Source: Aeromicrobium phoceense
GTDB lineage: Bacteria > Actinomycetota > Actinomycetes > Propionibacteriales > Nocardioidaceae
Direction: 5' to 3'
Assembly: GCF_013868155.1 (NCBI RefSeq)
Contig: NZ_JACEOG010000001.1
Coordinates: 1,860,001-1,924,000, forward strand
DNA: 64,000 bases
Part shown: in pieces, positions 45,960-60,187 of the stretch
Numbering within the stretch: the first letter of the stretch is position 1
Layout: the number at the start of each line of letters is the position of its first letter
Program-made: the position numbers and the translations under genes
Notes under the pieces: generated by a model
Database searches by the model: none
Told to the model about the DNA's origin: nothing
The model's input: the letters and a program-made list of their open reading frames with translations, nothing else

Positions 45960-46987
45960 TGGACATCGACATGTCGGCGCTGCGGATGCTGGAGCGCGAG
46001 AAGGGGATCGGCTTCGACCTCGTCGTCGACGCGATCGAGACCGCGCTGCTCTCGGCGTACCACAAGACCGCGGGTGCCCAGCAGCACGCGAGGGTCGAGC
46101 TCGACCGCAAGACCGGTCACGTCACGGTGTGGGCGCGCGAGCGCCTCGAGGCGCCCCCGTCCGAGGACGGCGAGACGCCCGCCGCCACGTTCACCGAGGA
46201 GTTCGACGACACCCCCGAGGACTTCGGCCGCTTCGCCGCGTCCGTCGCGCGCCAGCTGATCATGCAGCGGATCCGCGACGTCGAGGACGAGCGCAAGTTC
46301 GGCGAGTTCTCCGGCAAGGTCGGCGACATCGTCTCCGGCGTGATCCAGCAGGGCCGCTCGCCCGGCGACGTGTTCATCGACCTCGGCTCGATCGAGGCCG
46401 TGCTGCCGCTGAACGAGCGGGTCCCCGAGGAGCGGTACGCCCATGGCGAGCGCATCAAGGCCTACGTCTACGAGGTCGAGCGCGGCCTGCGCGGCCCTCG
46501 CGTGAAGGTGTCGCGCACGCACCCGAACCTGGTGAAGCTGCTGTTCGCTCTCGAGTCGCCCGAGATCGCCGACGGCTCGGTCGAGATCGCGGCGATCGCC
46601 CGCGAGGCCGGCCACCGCACGAAGATCGCCGTGCACGCCACCGCCGCCGGCGTGAACCCCAAGGGCGCCTGCATCGGCCCGATGGGCCAGCGCGTGCGCG
46701 CGGTCATGACCGAGCTGCACGGGGAGAAGATCGACATCGTCGACTTCAGCGAGAATCCGGCCGAGTTCATCGCCTACGCGCTGTCCCCGGCGCAGGTGAA
46801 GGGCGTCACGATCGTCGACGAAGCCACGCGATCGGCGCGCGTCGTCGTCCCCGACTTCCAGCTGTCGCTCGCGATCGGCAAGGAGGGCCAGAACGCCCGC
46901 CTCGCAGCGAAGCTGACCGGTTGGCGGATCGACATCCGGCCCGACACGGCACCCACGCCGGGTGGCGATTCGGCGTCCACTCGGTAG
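45959..46987 (+). CDS. nusA: Transcription termination/antitermination factor NusA
   Basis: Binds RNA polymerase and controls pausing and rRNA antitermination. 342 residues: N-terminal polymerase-binding domain, S1 domain ([25 protein letters not shown], core [19 protein letters not shown]) and two KH domains ([23 protein letters not shown], core [19 protein letters not shown]; then [21 protein letters not shown]). Length fits the short actinobacterial form lacking the C-terminal acidic repeats. Confidence 0.96.
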   Translation: MDIDMSALRMLEREKGIGFDLVVDAIETALLSAYHKTAGAQQHARVELDRKTGHVTVWARERLEAPPSEDGETPAATFTEEFDDTPEDFGRFAASVARQLIMQRIRDVEDERKFGEFSGKVGDIVSGVIQQGRSPGDVFIDLGSIEAVLPLNERVPEERYAHGERIKAYVYEVERGLRGPRVKVSRTHPNLVKLLFALESPEIADGSVEIAAIAREAGHRTKIAVHATAAGVNPKGACIGPMGQRVRAVMTELHGEKIDIVDFSENPAEFIAYALSPAQVKGVTIVDEATRSARVVVPDFQLSLAIGKEGQNARLAAKLTGWRIDIRPDTAPTPGGDSASTR

Positions 46988-47007
46988 AGCCGCTAGACTG
47001 GACTGTG

Positions 47008-47277
47008 GTGATTCGTACGTGCGTCGGCTGTCGTCAGCGTGCGGAGAAGTCCACCCTGGTGAGAGTCGTCGCCGGCCGGAGCCCCGCGGGAAGCACCGTG
47101 GAGCCCGACCCAGACGGATCTCGGCCGGGCCGCGGTGCGCATCTGCACCCCGCGGAACGGTGCCTGCAACTCGCTCTTGACCGGCGAGCGTTCGTCAGGG
47201 CCCTTCGTCTCGAAGGTCCCCTAGACACCGACGCCGTCGCCGCTTGGGTGCGAGCCGAGGCCCACAGCAGAGCCTGA
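47008..47277 (+). CDS. ylxR: YlxR family RNA-binding protein (DUF448)
   Basis: An 89-residue protein with the family motif IRTCVGCRQRAEKSTLVRVV and the later GRGAHLHPAERCLQLALDRRAF; the CxxCR pattern and basic surface are typical. In other bacteria YlxR binds RNase P or acts as a nucleoid/RNA factor. -10 TAGACT lies just upstream; GTG 47008 is used and GTG 47005 is one codon earlier. It sits between nusA and infB as usual. Confidence 0.92.
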   Translation: MIRTCVGCRQRAEKSTLVRVVAGRSPAGSTVEPDPDGSRPGRGAHLHPAERCLQLALDRRAFVRALRLEGPLDTDAVAAWVRAEAHSRA

Positions 47278-47328
47278 CCACTGTGGCACCGACCGGTGCC
47301 GCTCGAAACGGAAATCGGAGCACACGCT

Positions 47329-47395
47329 CATGAGCACTCGATGAGTACTGCGCAATGAAGATGCACCGCGCAATGAGCCTGTACGTCAACAACTG
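47329..47395 (+). promoter_or_regulatory. Leader of infB with overlapping mini-ORFs
   Basis: The segment contains several short AUG reading frames that start and stop within a few codons, ending with a 13-codon one (ATGAAGATGCACC..., 47354-47395). Two of the stops share bases with the next ATG (CGATGAG, GCAATGA). A hairpin GATCCG/CGGATC lies at 47395-47421 next to the infB SD. The pattern is conserved in character upstream of actinobacterial infB, and may regulate IF-2 translation. Confidence 0.4.
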
Positions 47396-47435
47396 ATCCG
47401 TGCCTCCTTCGGGGCCGGATCCCTGAAGGAGAAGA

Positions 47436-50242
47436 GTGGCTGTCAGAGTCCACGAGCTCGCACGCGAGCTCGGTGTCGAGAGCAAGGTCGTCCTGTCCAC
47501 CCTCAAGGAGATGGGCGAGTACGTGAAGTCGGCGTCCTCCACCGTCGAGGCGCCTGTCGTGCGCCGTCTGAAGGAGGAGCACGGCGACCGCCTGCGCGAG
47601 CAGGGCGCCAAGAAGGGTGCCAAGAAGGCCCCCGCCAAGCCGGCGGCGCCGAAGGCACCCCAGAAGACCCCCGAGTCCACGTCCGCCGAGGTCGCCGCAT
47701 CGCCGGCCGCCCCGTCGGCCCCACCGCGCCGAGGCCGGGTCCGGCCCAGGCGCCCACCCCCGAGGCTCCGGCCCCGGCTCCCCAGGTCGTCGAGGCTCCC
47801 GCCCCGGCAGCGCCTGAGGCACCGGCGCCCGAGGCTCCCGCCGCGGCGGCTCCCGCGCCGACGCGTACCCCGGGCCCGCGCCCGGGTCCCGCTCCGGCGC
47901 CGGCTCCCCGTCCGGGCCAGGCCGGCGGCCTGCCCACCGGCGGCGGTCCCCGTCCCGGTCCGCGCACGCCTGCCGCGCGTCCGGGCAACAACCCGTTCTC
48001 GTCCAAGCAGGGCATGCAGCAGGACCGCGCACCGCGGCCGCCTGCCGCACGTGAGGGCGGTGCCCCGGCACGTCCGGGCATGCCTCGCCCCAACCCCGCG
48101 ATGATGCCCAAGCAGTCGTCGGTCGGTCCCGCGCGCCCCGGTGCGCGTCCCGGTCCCGGCGGTCGCGCCGGCGGTCCCGGTCGTCCCGGCGGCGGTGGCC
48201 GTCCCGGTGGCGGCGGTGGCGCCGGTGGCGCTGCGCGTCCCGGTGGCTTCAGCGGCCCTCCCGGTGGCGGTCGCCCCGGTGGCGGCGGTCCCGGTCGCAA
48301 CCAGCGCGGCGGCACCCAGGGTGCCTTCGGTCGCGCCGGTGGTCCGGTGCGCCGTGGTCGCAAGAGCAAGCGCGCGAAGCGTCAGGAATTCGACCAGATG
48401 CAGGCGCCGTCGATCGGCGGCGTGCGCGTCCGCAAGGGCGACGGCCAGATCGTGCGCCTGGCGCGCGGCGCCTCGCTGACCGACTTCGCCGACAAGGTCG
48501 GCGTCGACGCGGCATCGCTCGTCCAGGTGCTGTTCCACATGGGCGAGATGGTGACCGCGACGCAGTCGGTCAACGACGAGACGCTGCAGCTGCTCGGTGA
48601 GGAGCTGAACTACGACGTCCAGGTCGTCTCGCCCGAGGACGAGGACCGCGAGCTGCTCGAGTCCTTCTCGCTGGAGTTCGGCGAGGACGAGGGCGACGAG
48701 GAGGATCTCGCGGCCCGCCCGCCGGTCGTCACCGTCATGGGTCACGTCGACCACGGCAAGACGAAGCTGCTCGACGCCCTGCGCAAGGCCAACGTGGCGG
48801 CCAAGGAGGCCGGCGGCATCACGCAGTCGATCGGCGCCTACCAGGTCGCCACCGAGGTCGACGGCAACGAGCGTCGCATCACCTTCATCGACACCCCGGG
48901 CCACGAGGCGTTCACCGCCATGCGTGCCCGTGGTGCCCAGGCGACCGACATCGCGATCCTCGTGGTCGCGGCCGACGACGGCGTCATGCCCCAGACGGTC
49001 GAGGCGCTCAACCACGCCAAGGCCGCCGGTGTGCCGATCGTCGTCGCGGTCAACAAGATCGACAAGGAAGGCGCCGACTCGACCAAGGTCCGCGGTCAGC
49101 TGACCGAGTACGGCCTGGTGCCCGAGGAGTACGGCGGCGACACGATGTTCGTCGACGTCTCGGCCAAGGCCGAGCTGGGCCTCGACGCCCTGCTCGAGTC
49201 GATCGTGCTCACCGCGGACGCGGAGCTCGACCTGCGCGCCAACCCGAACCAGCGGGCCGAGGGCCTCGCGATCGAGGCTCACCTCGACCGCGGTCGTGGC
49301 CCCGTGGCCACCGTGCTGGTCCAGCGCGGCACGCTGCGCGTCGGCGACTCGCTCGTCGCCGGTCCGGCCTTCGGCCGTGTCCGCGCGATGCTCGACGAGT
49401 TCGGCGACAACATCGAGGAGGCGACCCCGTCGCGTCCGGCGCTGGTGCTCGGCCTGACGGCCGTGCCCGGTGCGGGTGACAACTTCATGGTGGTCGAGGA
49501 CGACCGCATCGCCCGTCAGATCGCCGAGAAGCGCGAGGCGCGCGAGCGCAACGCCCTGCTGGCGAAGCGCTCGGGTCGTCGCACGCTCGAGGACTTCATG
49601 TCCTCGATGGAGAAGGGCGAGGCCGACGAGCTGCTGCTCATCCTCAAGGGCGACGGCGCTGGTTCGGTCGAGGCCCTCGAGGACTCGCTGGCCGGCATCG
49701 ACATCGGCGACGAGGTCTCGCTGCGGGTCATCGACCGTGGTGTCGGTGCGATCACCGAGACCGACGTCAACCTGGCGGCGGCCTCCAACGCGGTCATCAT
49801 CGGCTACAACGTCCGCCCGCAGGGCAAGGCGACGGAGCTGGCCGACCGCGAGGGTGTCGAGATCAAGTACTACTCGGTCATCTACCAGGCGATCGACGAG
49901 ATCGAGGCGGCCCTCAAGGGCATGCTCAAGCCGATCTACGAGGAGCAGCAGCTCGGTACCGCCGAGATCCGCGACATCTTCCGCTCGAGCAAGGTCAAGG
50001 GCGGCAACATCGCGGGCTGCATGGTCACCAGCGGCTCCATCCGGCGCAATGCGAAGGTTCGCATCGTGCGGGACGGCTCGGTCGTGGCCGACAACCTCGA
50101 CGTCCTGTCGCTGCGCCGTGAGAAGGACGACGCGTCCGAGGTCCGCGAGGGCTTCGAGTGCGGTGTCGTGGTCTCGTACTCCGACATCAAGGTCGGGGAC
50201 ACCATCGAGGCCTTCGAGCTGGTCGAGAAGAAGCGGGACTGA
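47436..50242 (+). CDS. infB: Translation initiation factor IF-2, disrupted by a one-base deletion
   Basis: GTPase that delivers initiator tRNA. The frame from GTG 47436 (SD AAGGAG) codes the IF2_N start [20 protein letters not shown] and a Pro/Ala-rich linker, then loses sense in a C4 run at 47719-47722. One missing C restores a Pro/Ala/Gly-rich linker and the full C-terminal part: G domain [12 protein letters not shown] (about residue 435), [14 protein letters not shown], then domains II-IV. Corrected length is about 935 residues, usual for actinobacteria. Essential gene, so likely a sequence error. Confidence 0.9.
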
Positions 50243-50244
50243 CC

Positions 50245-50685
50245 GTGGCAAGCCCTCGTCAGGCCAAGAAGTCCGATCGCATCAAGGAGATCGTGGCGAC
50301 GATGCTCGAGCGGCGGGTCAAGGACCCGCGGCTCGGCTTCGTCACCATCACGGACGTGCGACTGACCGGTGACGGTCAGCACGCGTCGATCTTCTACACC
50401 GTGATGGGCGACGACCGCTCCCGGGAGGACACCGCCGCGGCGCTGGTCAGCGCCACGGGCCTGATCCGCTCCGAGGTCGGCAAGCAGCTCGGGGCGCGAC
50501 ACACGCCGTCCCTGGAGTTCTTCCTGGACTCCGTCCCCGAGACGGCGCGCGAGATCGAGGACCTGCTGGCCAAGGCTCGCGAGTCCGATGCGCGCGTCGC
50601 CGAGGCGGCCCAGGGCGCCGCGTACGCCGGCGAGCCCGAGCCGTACAAGCAGCGCGAGGACGAGGACGAGTCCACTGAGCAGTGA
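50245..50685 (+). CDS. rbfA: Ribosome-binding factor A
   Basis: Assists 16S 5' end maturation. 146 residues: KKSDRIKEIVATMLERRVKDPRLGF and ITDVRLTGDGQHASIFYTV (KH-like core), LIRSEVGKQLGARHTPSLEFFLD, then an acidic tail (REDEDESTEQ). GTG start two bases after the infB stop. truB overlaps the 3' end. Confidence 0.96.
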   Translation: MASPRQAKKSDRIKEIVATMLERRVKDPRLGFVTITDVRLTGDGQHASIFYTVMGDDRSREDTAAALVSATGLIRSEVGKQLGARHTPSLEFFLDSVPETAREIEDLLAKARESDARVAEAAQGAAYAGEPEPYKQREDEDESTEQ

Positions 50686-51607
50686 GGTTCCGGGGTCGCG
50701 GCACGCCGACTCGCAGCAACGCGAGCGGCGAGCCGCGACCACGGCCTCGGGCCTGGTCGTCGTCGACAAGCCGATCGACTGGACCTCGCACGACGTGGTC
50801 GCGCGCACGCGCCGGCTCGCCGGCACGCGCAAGGTCGGCCACGCCGGCACCCTCGATCCCATGGCCACGGGCGTGCTCGTGCTCGGGGTCAATCGCGCCA
50901 CCCGGCTGCTCGGCCACGTGGCGGGCGCCGACAAGGAGTACCTCGCCACCATCGCGCTGGGTGCCACGACCGTCACGGACGACGCCCAGGGCGACGAGAC
51001 GTCGGTGGCCGATGCGTCGGCCGTCACCGCCGACGACGTCCTGCGCGAGATCGCGCCGCTGACCGGAGCGATCGAGCAGGTGCCCTCGGCCGTCTCGGCC
51101 ATCAAGGTCGACGGCAAGCGTGCCTACGCGCGCGTGCGGTCGGGCGAGGAGGTCCAGCTCAAGGCACGCGCCGTGACGGTGGAGACCTTCGAGCTGACCG
51201 GGTTCGAGCCCGGCGAGCGCGCCGTCGCCCACGTGCGCGTGGTGTGCTCGAGCGGCACGTACGTGCGTGCCCTCGCGCGTGACCTCGGTCGCGCGCTGGG
51301 CGTCGGCGGACACCTCACCAGCCTGCGCCGCACGCGCGTGGGCGGCTTCGGCCTCGACCAGGCCCGCACCCTCGACCAGCTGGCCGAGTCGTTCGACATG
51401 GTCGGACTCGACGACGCCGCGCGGGCCGCGTTTCCCGGCCTGGACCTCGACGAGGACCAGGCCCGCGACGTGCGGTTCGGCCGCGCCCTCCCGGCGGTCG
51501 CCCTCCCGGCCGAGGGCCCGGTGGCGATGTTCGCCCCCGACGGATCCTTCCTCGCGCTGTACGAGGCGGCCGGCGCCGGCGCGCGCCCTGTCGCCGTCTT
51601 CGTCTGA
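50675..51607 (+). CDS. truB: tRNA pseudouridine(55) synthase
   Basis: Makes pseudouridine-55 in tRNA. VVDKPIDWTSHDVVARTRRLA, then HAGTLDPMATGVLVLGVNRATRL with catalytic Asp in GTLDPMATG, and a C-terminal domain with DEDQARDVRFGRALP. The N terminus is awkward: no ATG, GTG or TTG lies in frame between 50588 (98 bases inside rbfA) and the conserved start; CTG 50675 is the best, giving 310 residues. A start further up or an indel here cannot be excluded. Confidence 0.88.
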   Translation: MSSEVPGSRHADSQQRERRAATTASGLVVVDKPIDWTSHDVVARTRRLAGTRKVGHAGTLDPMATGVLVLGVNRATRLLGHVAGADKEYLATIALGATTVTDDAQGDETSVADASAVTADDVLREIAPLTGAIEQVPSAVSAIKVDGKRAYARVRSGEEVQLKARAVTVETFELTGFEPGERAVAHVRVVCSSGTYVRALARDLGRALGVGGHLTSLRRTRVGGFGLDQARTLDQLAESFDMVGLDDAARAAFPGLDLDEDQARDVRFGRALPAVALPAEGPVAMFAPDGSFLALYEAAGAGARPVAVFV

Positions 51608-51627
51608 GACCACCTAGGCTGAGCGCC

Positions 51628-52869
51628 ATGCGCTTCCGGTCGTCACCCCCACGCGGCCTGTTCCGCCGCTTCCTGATCGGCAGCCTGTTGGTGCAGCTGG
51701 GTGCCGTCGTCTCGCTGATGACCGCCACCTCCATCCGCAAGCGGATGCGTGGCAAGGGCACCGAGCCGCTTCCGCGGATCGAGGCCGAGCACTTCACGAT
51801 CGGCGGCGGCAACGAGGTGCAGGTGTACGTCTCGGGGGAGGCGCTGTACGACGACATGCTCGCCGCGATCGCCGGCGCGCACCGGCGGATCCTGCTGGAG
51901 TCCTACATCATCAAGGGCGACGAGATGGGCCGCCGGTTCCGTCGTGCCCTGCGCGACGCGGCCGACCGCGGCGTCGAGGTCTGCGTGATCTACGACGGCT
52001 TCGCCAACCTCGTGGTGCCGCCCGCGTTCTTCCGGTTCGGCCACGGCGTGCACATGATGCGCTACCCGATCCTGCCGCACCGGCTGGCGTTCTTCAGCCC
52101 GCGCGCCTGGGGCCGCAACCACCGCAAGATCCTCGTGGTCGACGACGCCATCGGGTTCGTCGGGGGCTACAACATCGGCAGCCTCTACGCCGACGAGTGG
52201 CGCGACACCCACGTCGCGGTCACCGGTCCGGCGGTGTGGGACCTGGAGAACGCGTTCATCGACTTCTGGAACGACGTGCGTCCGCACGAGTCGATGACGC
52301 CCCTCTCCGAGTCCACCTGGGACCCGCACGTGCGCGCTCACCGCAACGTGCCCCGGCAGCTGATCTACCCGATCCGCGGGATGTACCTCGAGGCGATCGA
52401 CCGGGCGACGAAGTCCATCGAGATCACGCAGGCGTACTTCATCCCTGACAAGAACATCCTGCAAGGACTCGTCGACGCCAGCCGTCGTGGCGTGCAGGTG
52501 CGCATCCTCGTCCCGAAGGTCTCGAACCACGTCGTCGCCGACTTCGTCGCGCGCGGCTACTTCGGCCAGCTGCTCGACGCGGGGGTGGAGATCCTGCGCT
52601 ACAGCGACCACATGGTGCACGCGAAGACGATGACGGTCGATGGCGAGTGGTCGACCATCGGCACTGCCAACATCGACCGTCTGAGCCTGACGGGGAACTA
52701 CGAGATCAACCTCGAGATCCTCGACGACGGGCTCGCGGAGGGCATGAGCCGCATCTTCGAGCGCGACGCCCAGAGCGCCCAGGTCCTCGACGTCCAGGCC
52801 TGGCGCGACCGGCCCACGATCGCCCGGCTCTACGAGCGCCTCCTCAGCCCGTGGCGGCCGCTGGTCTGA
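51628..52869 (+). CDS. Cardiolipin synthase-like phospholipase D family protein
   Basis: A 413-residue membrane protein: N-terminal hydrophobic segment (RRFLIGSLLVQLGAVVSLM, residues 13-31) and two HKD motifs (NHRKILVVDD near residue 168; HAKTMTVDGEWSTIGTANID near 331). Such proteins condense phosphatidylglycerol to cardiolipin. Leaderless start: TAGGCT, seven bases, ATG. A weak hairpin (52869-52893) lies at the stop. Confidence 0.92.
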   Translation: MRFRSSPPRGLFRRFLIGSLLVQLGAVVSLMTATSIRKRMRGKGTEPLPRIEAEHFTIGGGNEVQVYVSGEALYDDMLAAIAGAHRRILLESYIIKGDEMGRRFRRALRDAADRGVEVCVIYDGFANLVVPPAFFRFGHGVHMMRYPILPHRLAFFSPRAWGRNHRKILVVDDAIGFVGGYNIGSLYADEWRDTHVAVTGPAVWDLENAFIDFWNDVRPHESMTPLSESTWDPHVRAHRNVPRQLIYPIRGMYLEAIDRATKSIEITQAYFIPDKNILQGLVDASRRGVQVRILVPKVSNHVVADFVARGYFGQLLDAGVEILRYSDHMVHAKTMTVDGEWSTIGTANIDRLSLTGNYEINLEILDDGLAEGMSRIFERDAQSAQVLDVQAWRDRPTIARLYERLLSPWRPLV

Positions 52870-52962
52870 CGCCGGCGCCGGCGCAGTCGGCGTGCCGGGG
52901 GAGTGGGCGTGGCCGTTTTCGCCCGGAATCTCGGGTGTGACGCAGGGCACCCCCACCCCGGT

Positions 52963-52992
52963 TTGCCCTCGCTGGGATCGTATGGGTAGTGT
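52963..52992 (+). promoter_or_regulatory. Possible upstream rRNA promoter (P1)
   Basis: TTGCCC (52963-52968), 18-base spacer, TAGTGT (52987-52992). It lies about 410 bases before the 16S gene, upstream of the stronger pair at 53117. rRNA operons often have several promoters. Confidence 0.45.
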
Positions 52993-53116
52993 TCTTCTTG
53001 TTGCGCCGAACAGCGCAGCGGAGCGCAGACCGAAGCGGTTAACGCCAGGAACTTCCTCTGGGAGGTCCGGAAACTGGCCGCGGGAAAACGTAGCGCGCAT
53101 CGTGACCGACCCGGGT

Positions 53117-53145
53117 TTGACCTGGTGAAAACGGCGATGTAAATT
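53117..53145 (+). promoter_or_regulatory. rRNA operon promoter and leader
   Basis: TTGACC (53117-53122), 17-base spacer, TAAATT (53140-53145). This is a clear sigma-70-type promoter. Downstream, the leader contains TTGAGAACTCAACAGTGTGCC (53199-53219), the conserved actinobacterial rRNA leader box, with its GCCAAAAGTCGACG (53217-53230) complementary to 55008-55022 after the 16S gene. The rest of 52894-53398 shows no gene. Confidence 0.75.
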
Positions 53146-53398
53146 GGAGCCTCCGCATGGATCCGGGAACGGTGATGTGTGTGATGTGCGTCTGATCCTT
53201 GAGAACTCAACAGTGTGCCAAAAGTCGACGAATTAATTAGTAGTACCCCGGCGGCGACGAAGGATGATGGGCCTTAGTTCGGTTCATGGTCGCGCGTTGC
53301 CGCAGGGACAATTCCGACAACAATGACTGTCCAGCAGTCAAAACTTGTCAGGAATCAGCTTTTCTAGATGTTGACCATGCCTTTGGGTGTGGGAGATT

Positions 53399-58367
<4,969 letters not shown>

Positions 58368-58483
58368 ACAAAGATCTACCGCGTCCACTGTGAGGTTCCC
58401 GAGATATGATCGGGAGCCAGGCAACACGAGATCGGCATGGCGCCGATGCTCGTCGCCACCAGGCTTGTTGATATCTCCATAGA

Positions 58484-58602
58484 GTTTCGGCGACCATGGC
58501 GAAGGGGAAACACCCGGTTACATTCCGAACCCGGAAGTTAAGCCCTTCAGCGCCGATGGTACTGCACTGGAGACGGTGTGGGAGAGTAGGACGTCGCCGG
58601 AC
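58484..58602 (+). rRNA. rrf: 5S ribosomal RNA
   Basis: About 119 nt: GTTTCGGCGACCATGGCG at the start, CCGAACCCGGAAGTTAAG in the middle and GGAGAGTAGGACGTCGCCGGAC at the end (shown in two parts in the sequence, each under 20 nt). The terminal helix (CGGCGAC/GTCGCCG) closes. 116 bases after the 23S gene; a terminator follows. Confidence 0.95.
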
Positions 58603-58615
58603 AATCATTAGCGCG

Positions 58616-58640
58616 AGGCCGCTCCCTTTGGGAGCGGCCT
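58616..58640 (+). terminator. Terminator of the rRNA operon
   Basis: AGGCCGCTCCC (58616-58626) pairs perfectly with GGGAGCGGCCT (58630-58640), loop TTT. It lies 14 bases after the 5S gene and is followed by a T-containing stretch (TGCTGCATTT). Confidence 0.85.
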
Positions 58641-58693
58641 TGCTGCATTTGTGCCCCCAACAGGGCATGCTCTCTTGTGGGAAGGGACCCATC

Positions 58694-59659
58694 ATGGCCG
58701 ATCATCGCAACTCCGGACCCCAGGGCCGCGGCAGCAACAACCGCGGCAACAGCAACCGCCCCAACAGCGGCAAGCCCACCAGCGGCGGCGGCAAGCCCAG
58801 CGGCAGTGGCGGCGGCAAGCCCGGACCCAAGTCCGGCCGGCCCACCAGCGCCGGCCGCGGCCGCCCAGACAGCGGCAGCCGCCCGAGCGGACGCTCCGGC
58901 GGCGCCCCGCGACGCGGCAACGACCGGCCCGACCGGCCCGACCGCGCCGGCCGCCCCCAGACCGGCGGCGACCGCACCGACGCCCAGAAGGTCTACGACG
59001 GCCCGCCGATCCCTGACGACGTCAGCGCCAAGGACCTGGACAAGTTCGCCCGCCAAGAGCTCCAGGGCCTGCCCGACAAGCTCGCCGAGAAGGTCGCCCG
59101 ACACCTCGTGATGGCCGGCGTCCTGCTCCACGAGGACCCCGAGCTCGCCCACAAGCACGCCCTGGCCGCCCGAGCCCGCGCCATGCGCGTCGGCCTGGTC
59201 CGCGAAGCCACCGGCGAGACCGCCTACGCCTGCGGCAACTGGGCCGAAGCCCTCGCCGAGTTCCGCGCCGCCAAACGCATGACCGGCCGCCACAGCTACG
59301 CCCCCATGATGGCCGACGCCGAACGCGCCCTCAAACGCCCCGAAAAAGCCCTCGAATACGACCGACCCGACATCCGCGCCCACCTCGACGAAGCCGGCAA
59401 CACCGAACTGTCCATCGTCATCGCCGGCGCCCGCCGCGACCTCGGACACCTCGACGCCGCCCTCCAAATCCTCGAATCCGAACCCCTCACCACCAAAGGC
59501 CGCGCCGACTGGGTCACCCGCCTGCGCTACGCCTACGCCGACACCCTCCTCGCCGCCGGCCGCACCGACGAAGCCATCACCTGGTTCCACCGCGTCGCCG
59601 GCACCGACGCCAACAACCTCACCGACGTCGAAGAACGACTCACCCAACTCGAAAGCTGA
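58694..59659 (+). CDS. TPR-like protein with a Gly/Pro/Ser-rich basic N terminus
   Basis: A 321-residue protein. Residues 1-95 are low-complexity and basic (GKPTSGGGKPSGSGGGKPG, RRGNDRPDRPDRAGRP); residues about 105-320 are helical TPR-like repeats (HKHALAARARAMRVGLVREA, WAEALAEFRAAKRM, HLDAALQILES, GRTDEAITWFHRVA). No enzyme motif. Similar proteins are found in many actinobacteria and their role is unknown. Codon use changes inside the gene: from about 59205 on, Glu is 13 GAA to 2 GAG and Lys 4 AAA to 0 AAG by eye count, unlike the first half (all GAG/AAG) and the neighbours. Terminator at 59669. Confidence 0.85.
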   Translation: MADHRNSGPQGRGSNNRGNSNRPNSGKPTSGGGKPSGSGGGKPGPKSGRPTSAGRGRPDSGSRPSGRSGGAPRRGNDRPDRPDRAGRPQTGGDRTDAQKVYDGPPIPDDVSAKDLDKFARQELQGLPDKLAEKVARHLVMAGVLLHEDPELAHKHALAARARAMRVGLVREATGETAYACGNWAEALAEFRAAKRMTGRHSYAPMMADAERALKRPEKALEYDRPDIRAHLDEAGNTELSIVIAGARRDLGHLDAALQILESEPLTTKGRADWVTRLRYAYADTLLAAGRTDEAITWFHRVAGTDANNLTDVEERLTQLES

Positions 59660-59668
59660 ACATCCACA

Positions 59669-59695
59669 GAAGCACCCGCACAGGGCGGGCGCTTC
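59669..59695 (+). terminator. Terminator after the TPR gene
   Basis: GAAGC..CCCGC (59669-59679) pairs with GCGGG..GCTTC (59685-59695) with one A/C mismatch and a five-base loop. It lies ten bases past the stop at 59659. Confidence 0.65.
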
Positions 59696-59706
59696 ATGAG
59701 AGTCCT

Positions 59707-59734
59707 CTCACGAACGCCTCACGGAGGCCTCACG
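59707..59734 (+). promoter_or_regulatory. Three CTCACG repeats at 11-bp spacing, candidate OmpR-type operator
   Basis: CTCACG starts at 59707, 59718 and 59729, exactly 11 bp apart, 43 bases before the ATG at 59777. OmpR/PhoB-family regulators bind such direct repeats. A similar pair (CTCATC, CTCATT, also 11 bp apart) lies at 63464-63480 before the two-component operon. The response regulator at 61049 is the likely binder. Confidence 0.6.
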
Positions 59735-59776
59735 AGCGGTCGCGAGAGTGAAGGCATCAACTCTCGAGGAGGACTC

Positions 59777-60187
59777 ATGAAGAACAGTGTGCGTACGGGC
59801 ATCGCGGCCCTGGCCGGAACCATCGCCCTCACCACCGGCGGTGTCGTCGTGGCCCAGGCGGCCGTCGGTGCTCCGTCCGACCCGGTGAAGCGCGAGGACA
59901 CCAGCACCGGCGTCGTGACCACCGTGACCGACGACCCCACGCCGGATCCCGATCCGACCACGGGCCCCACGGACGACCCGACCCAGAACACCCTCAACAC
60001 CCGGGTCTCGGCGCAGACCAAGGCCGGTGCCGCGGACGACCCGACGGCGAACACGGTGCAGTCGCGTCAGACGGTGCAGTCGCGGGCCAGCGCCCCGTCG
60101 CGCCAGACGGTGCAGACGCGCCCGAGCGCCCCGTCGCGTCAGACGGTCGCGTCGAAGCAGTCCGCCCAGACGCGCGGCACCAACTGA
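59777..60187 (+). CDS. Secreted repeat protein (signal peptide, Thr/Asp-rich and SRQTV repeats)
   Basis: A 136-residue exported protein. Residues 1-30 form a signal peptide (KNSVRTGIAALAGTIALTTG, then AQAAVGAPSD). Then a Thr/Asp/Pro-rich part (TPDPDPTTGPTDDPTQN), followed by repeats SRQTVQSRASAP, SRQTVQTRPSAP, SRQTVASKQSAQ. Basic repeat tail, no known domain. GAGGAGGA before the ATG. The stop overlaps the kinase ATG (TGATG). Probably under the 11-bp operator at 59707. Confidence 0.75.
   Translation: MKNSVRTGIAALAGTIALTTGGVVVAQAAVGAPSDPVKREDTSTGVVTTVTDDPTPDPDPTTGPTDDPTQNTLNTRVSAQTKAGAADDPTANTVQSRQTVQSRASAPSRQTVQTRPSAPSRQTVASKQSAQTRGTN

Noticed and set aside
47719..48104. Separate 222-residue protein at 47436-48104 and a second gene starting at 48014
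   Set aside because: Both are parts of infB split by a one-base deletion; the Arg/Pro-rich end of the first is a shadow frame.
47195..50251. 1018-codon minus-strand ORF opposite infB
   Set aside because: Asp/Val/Leu/Arg low-complexity shadow of infB; no motif.
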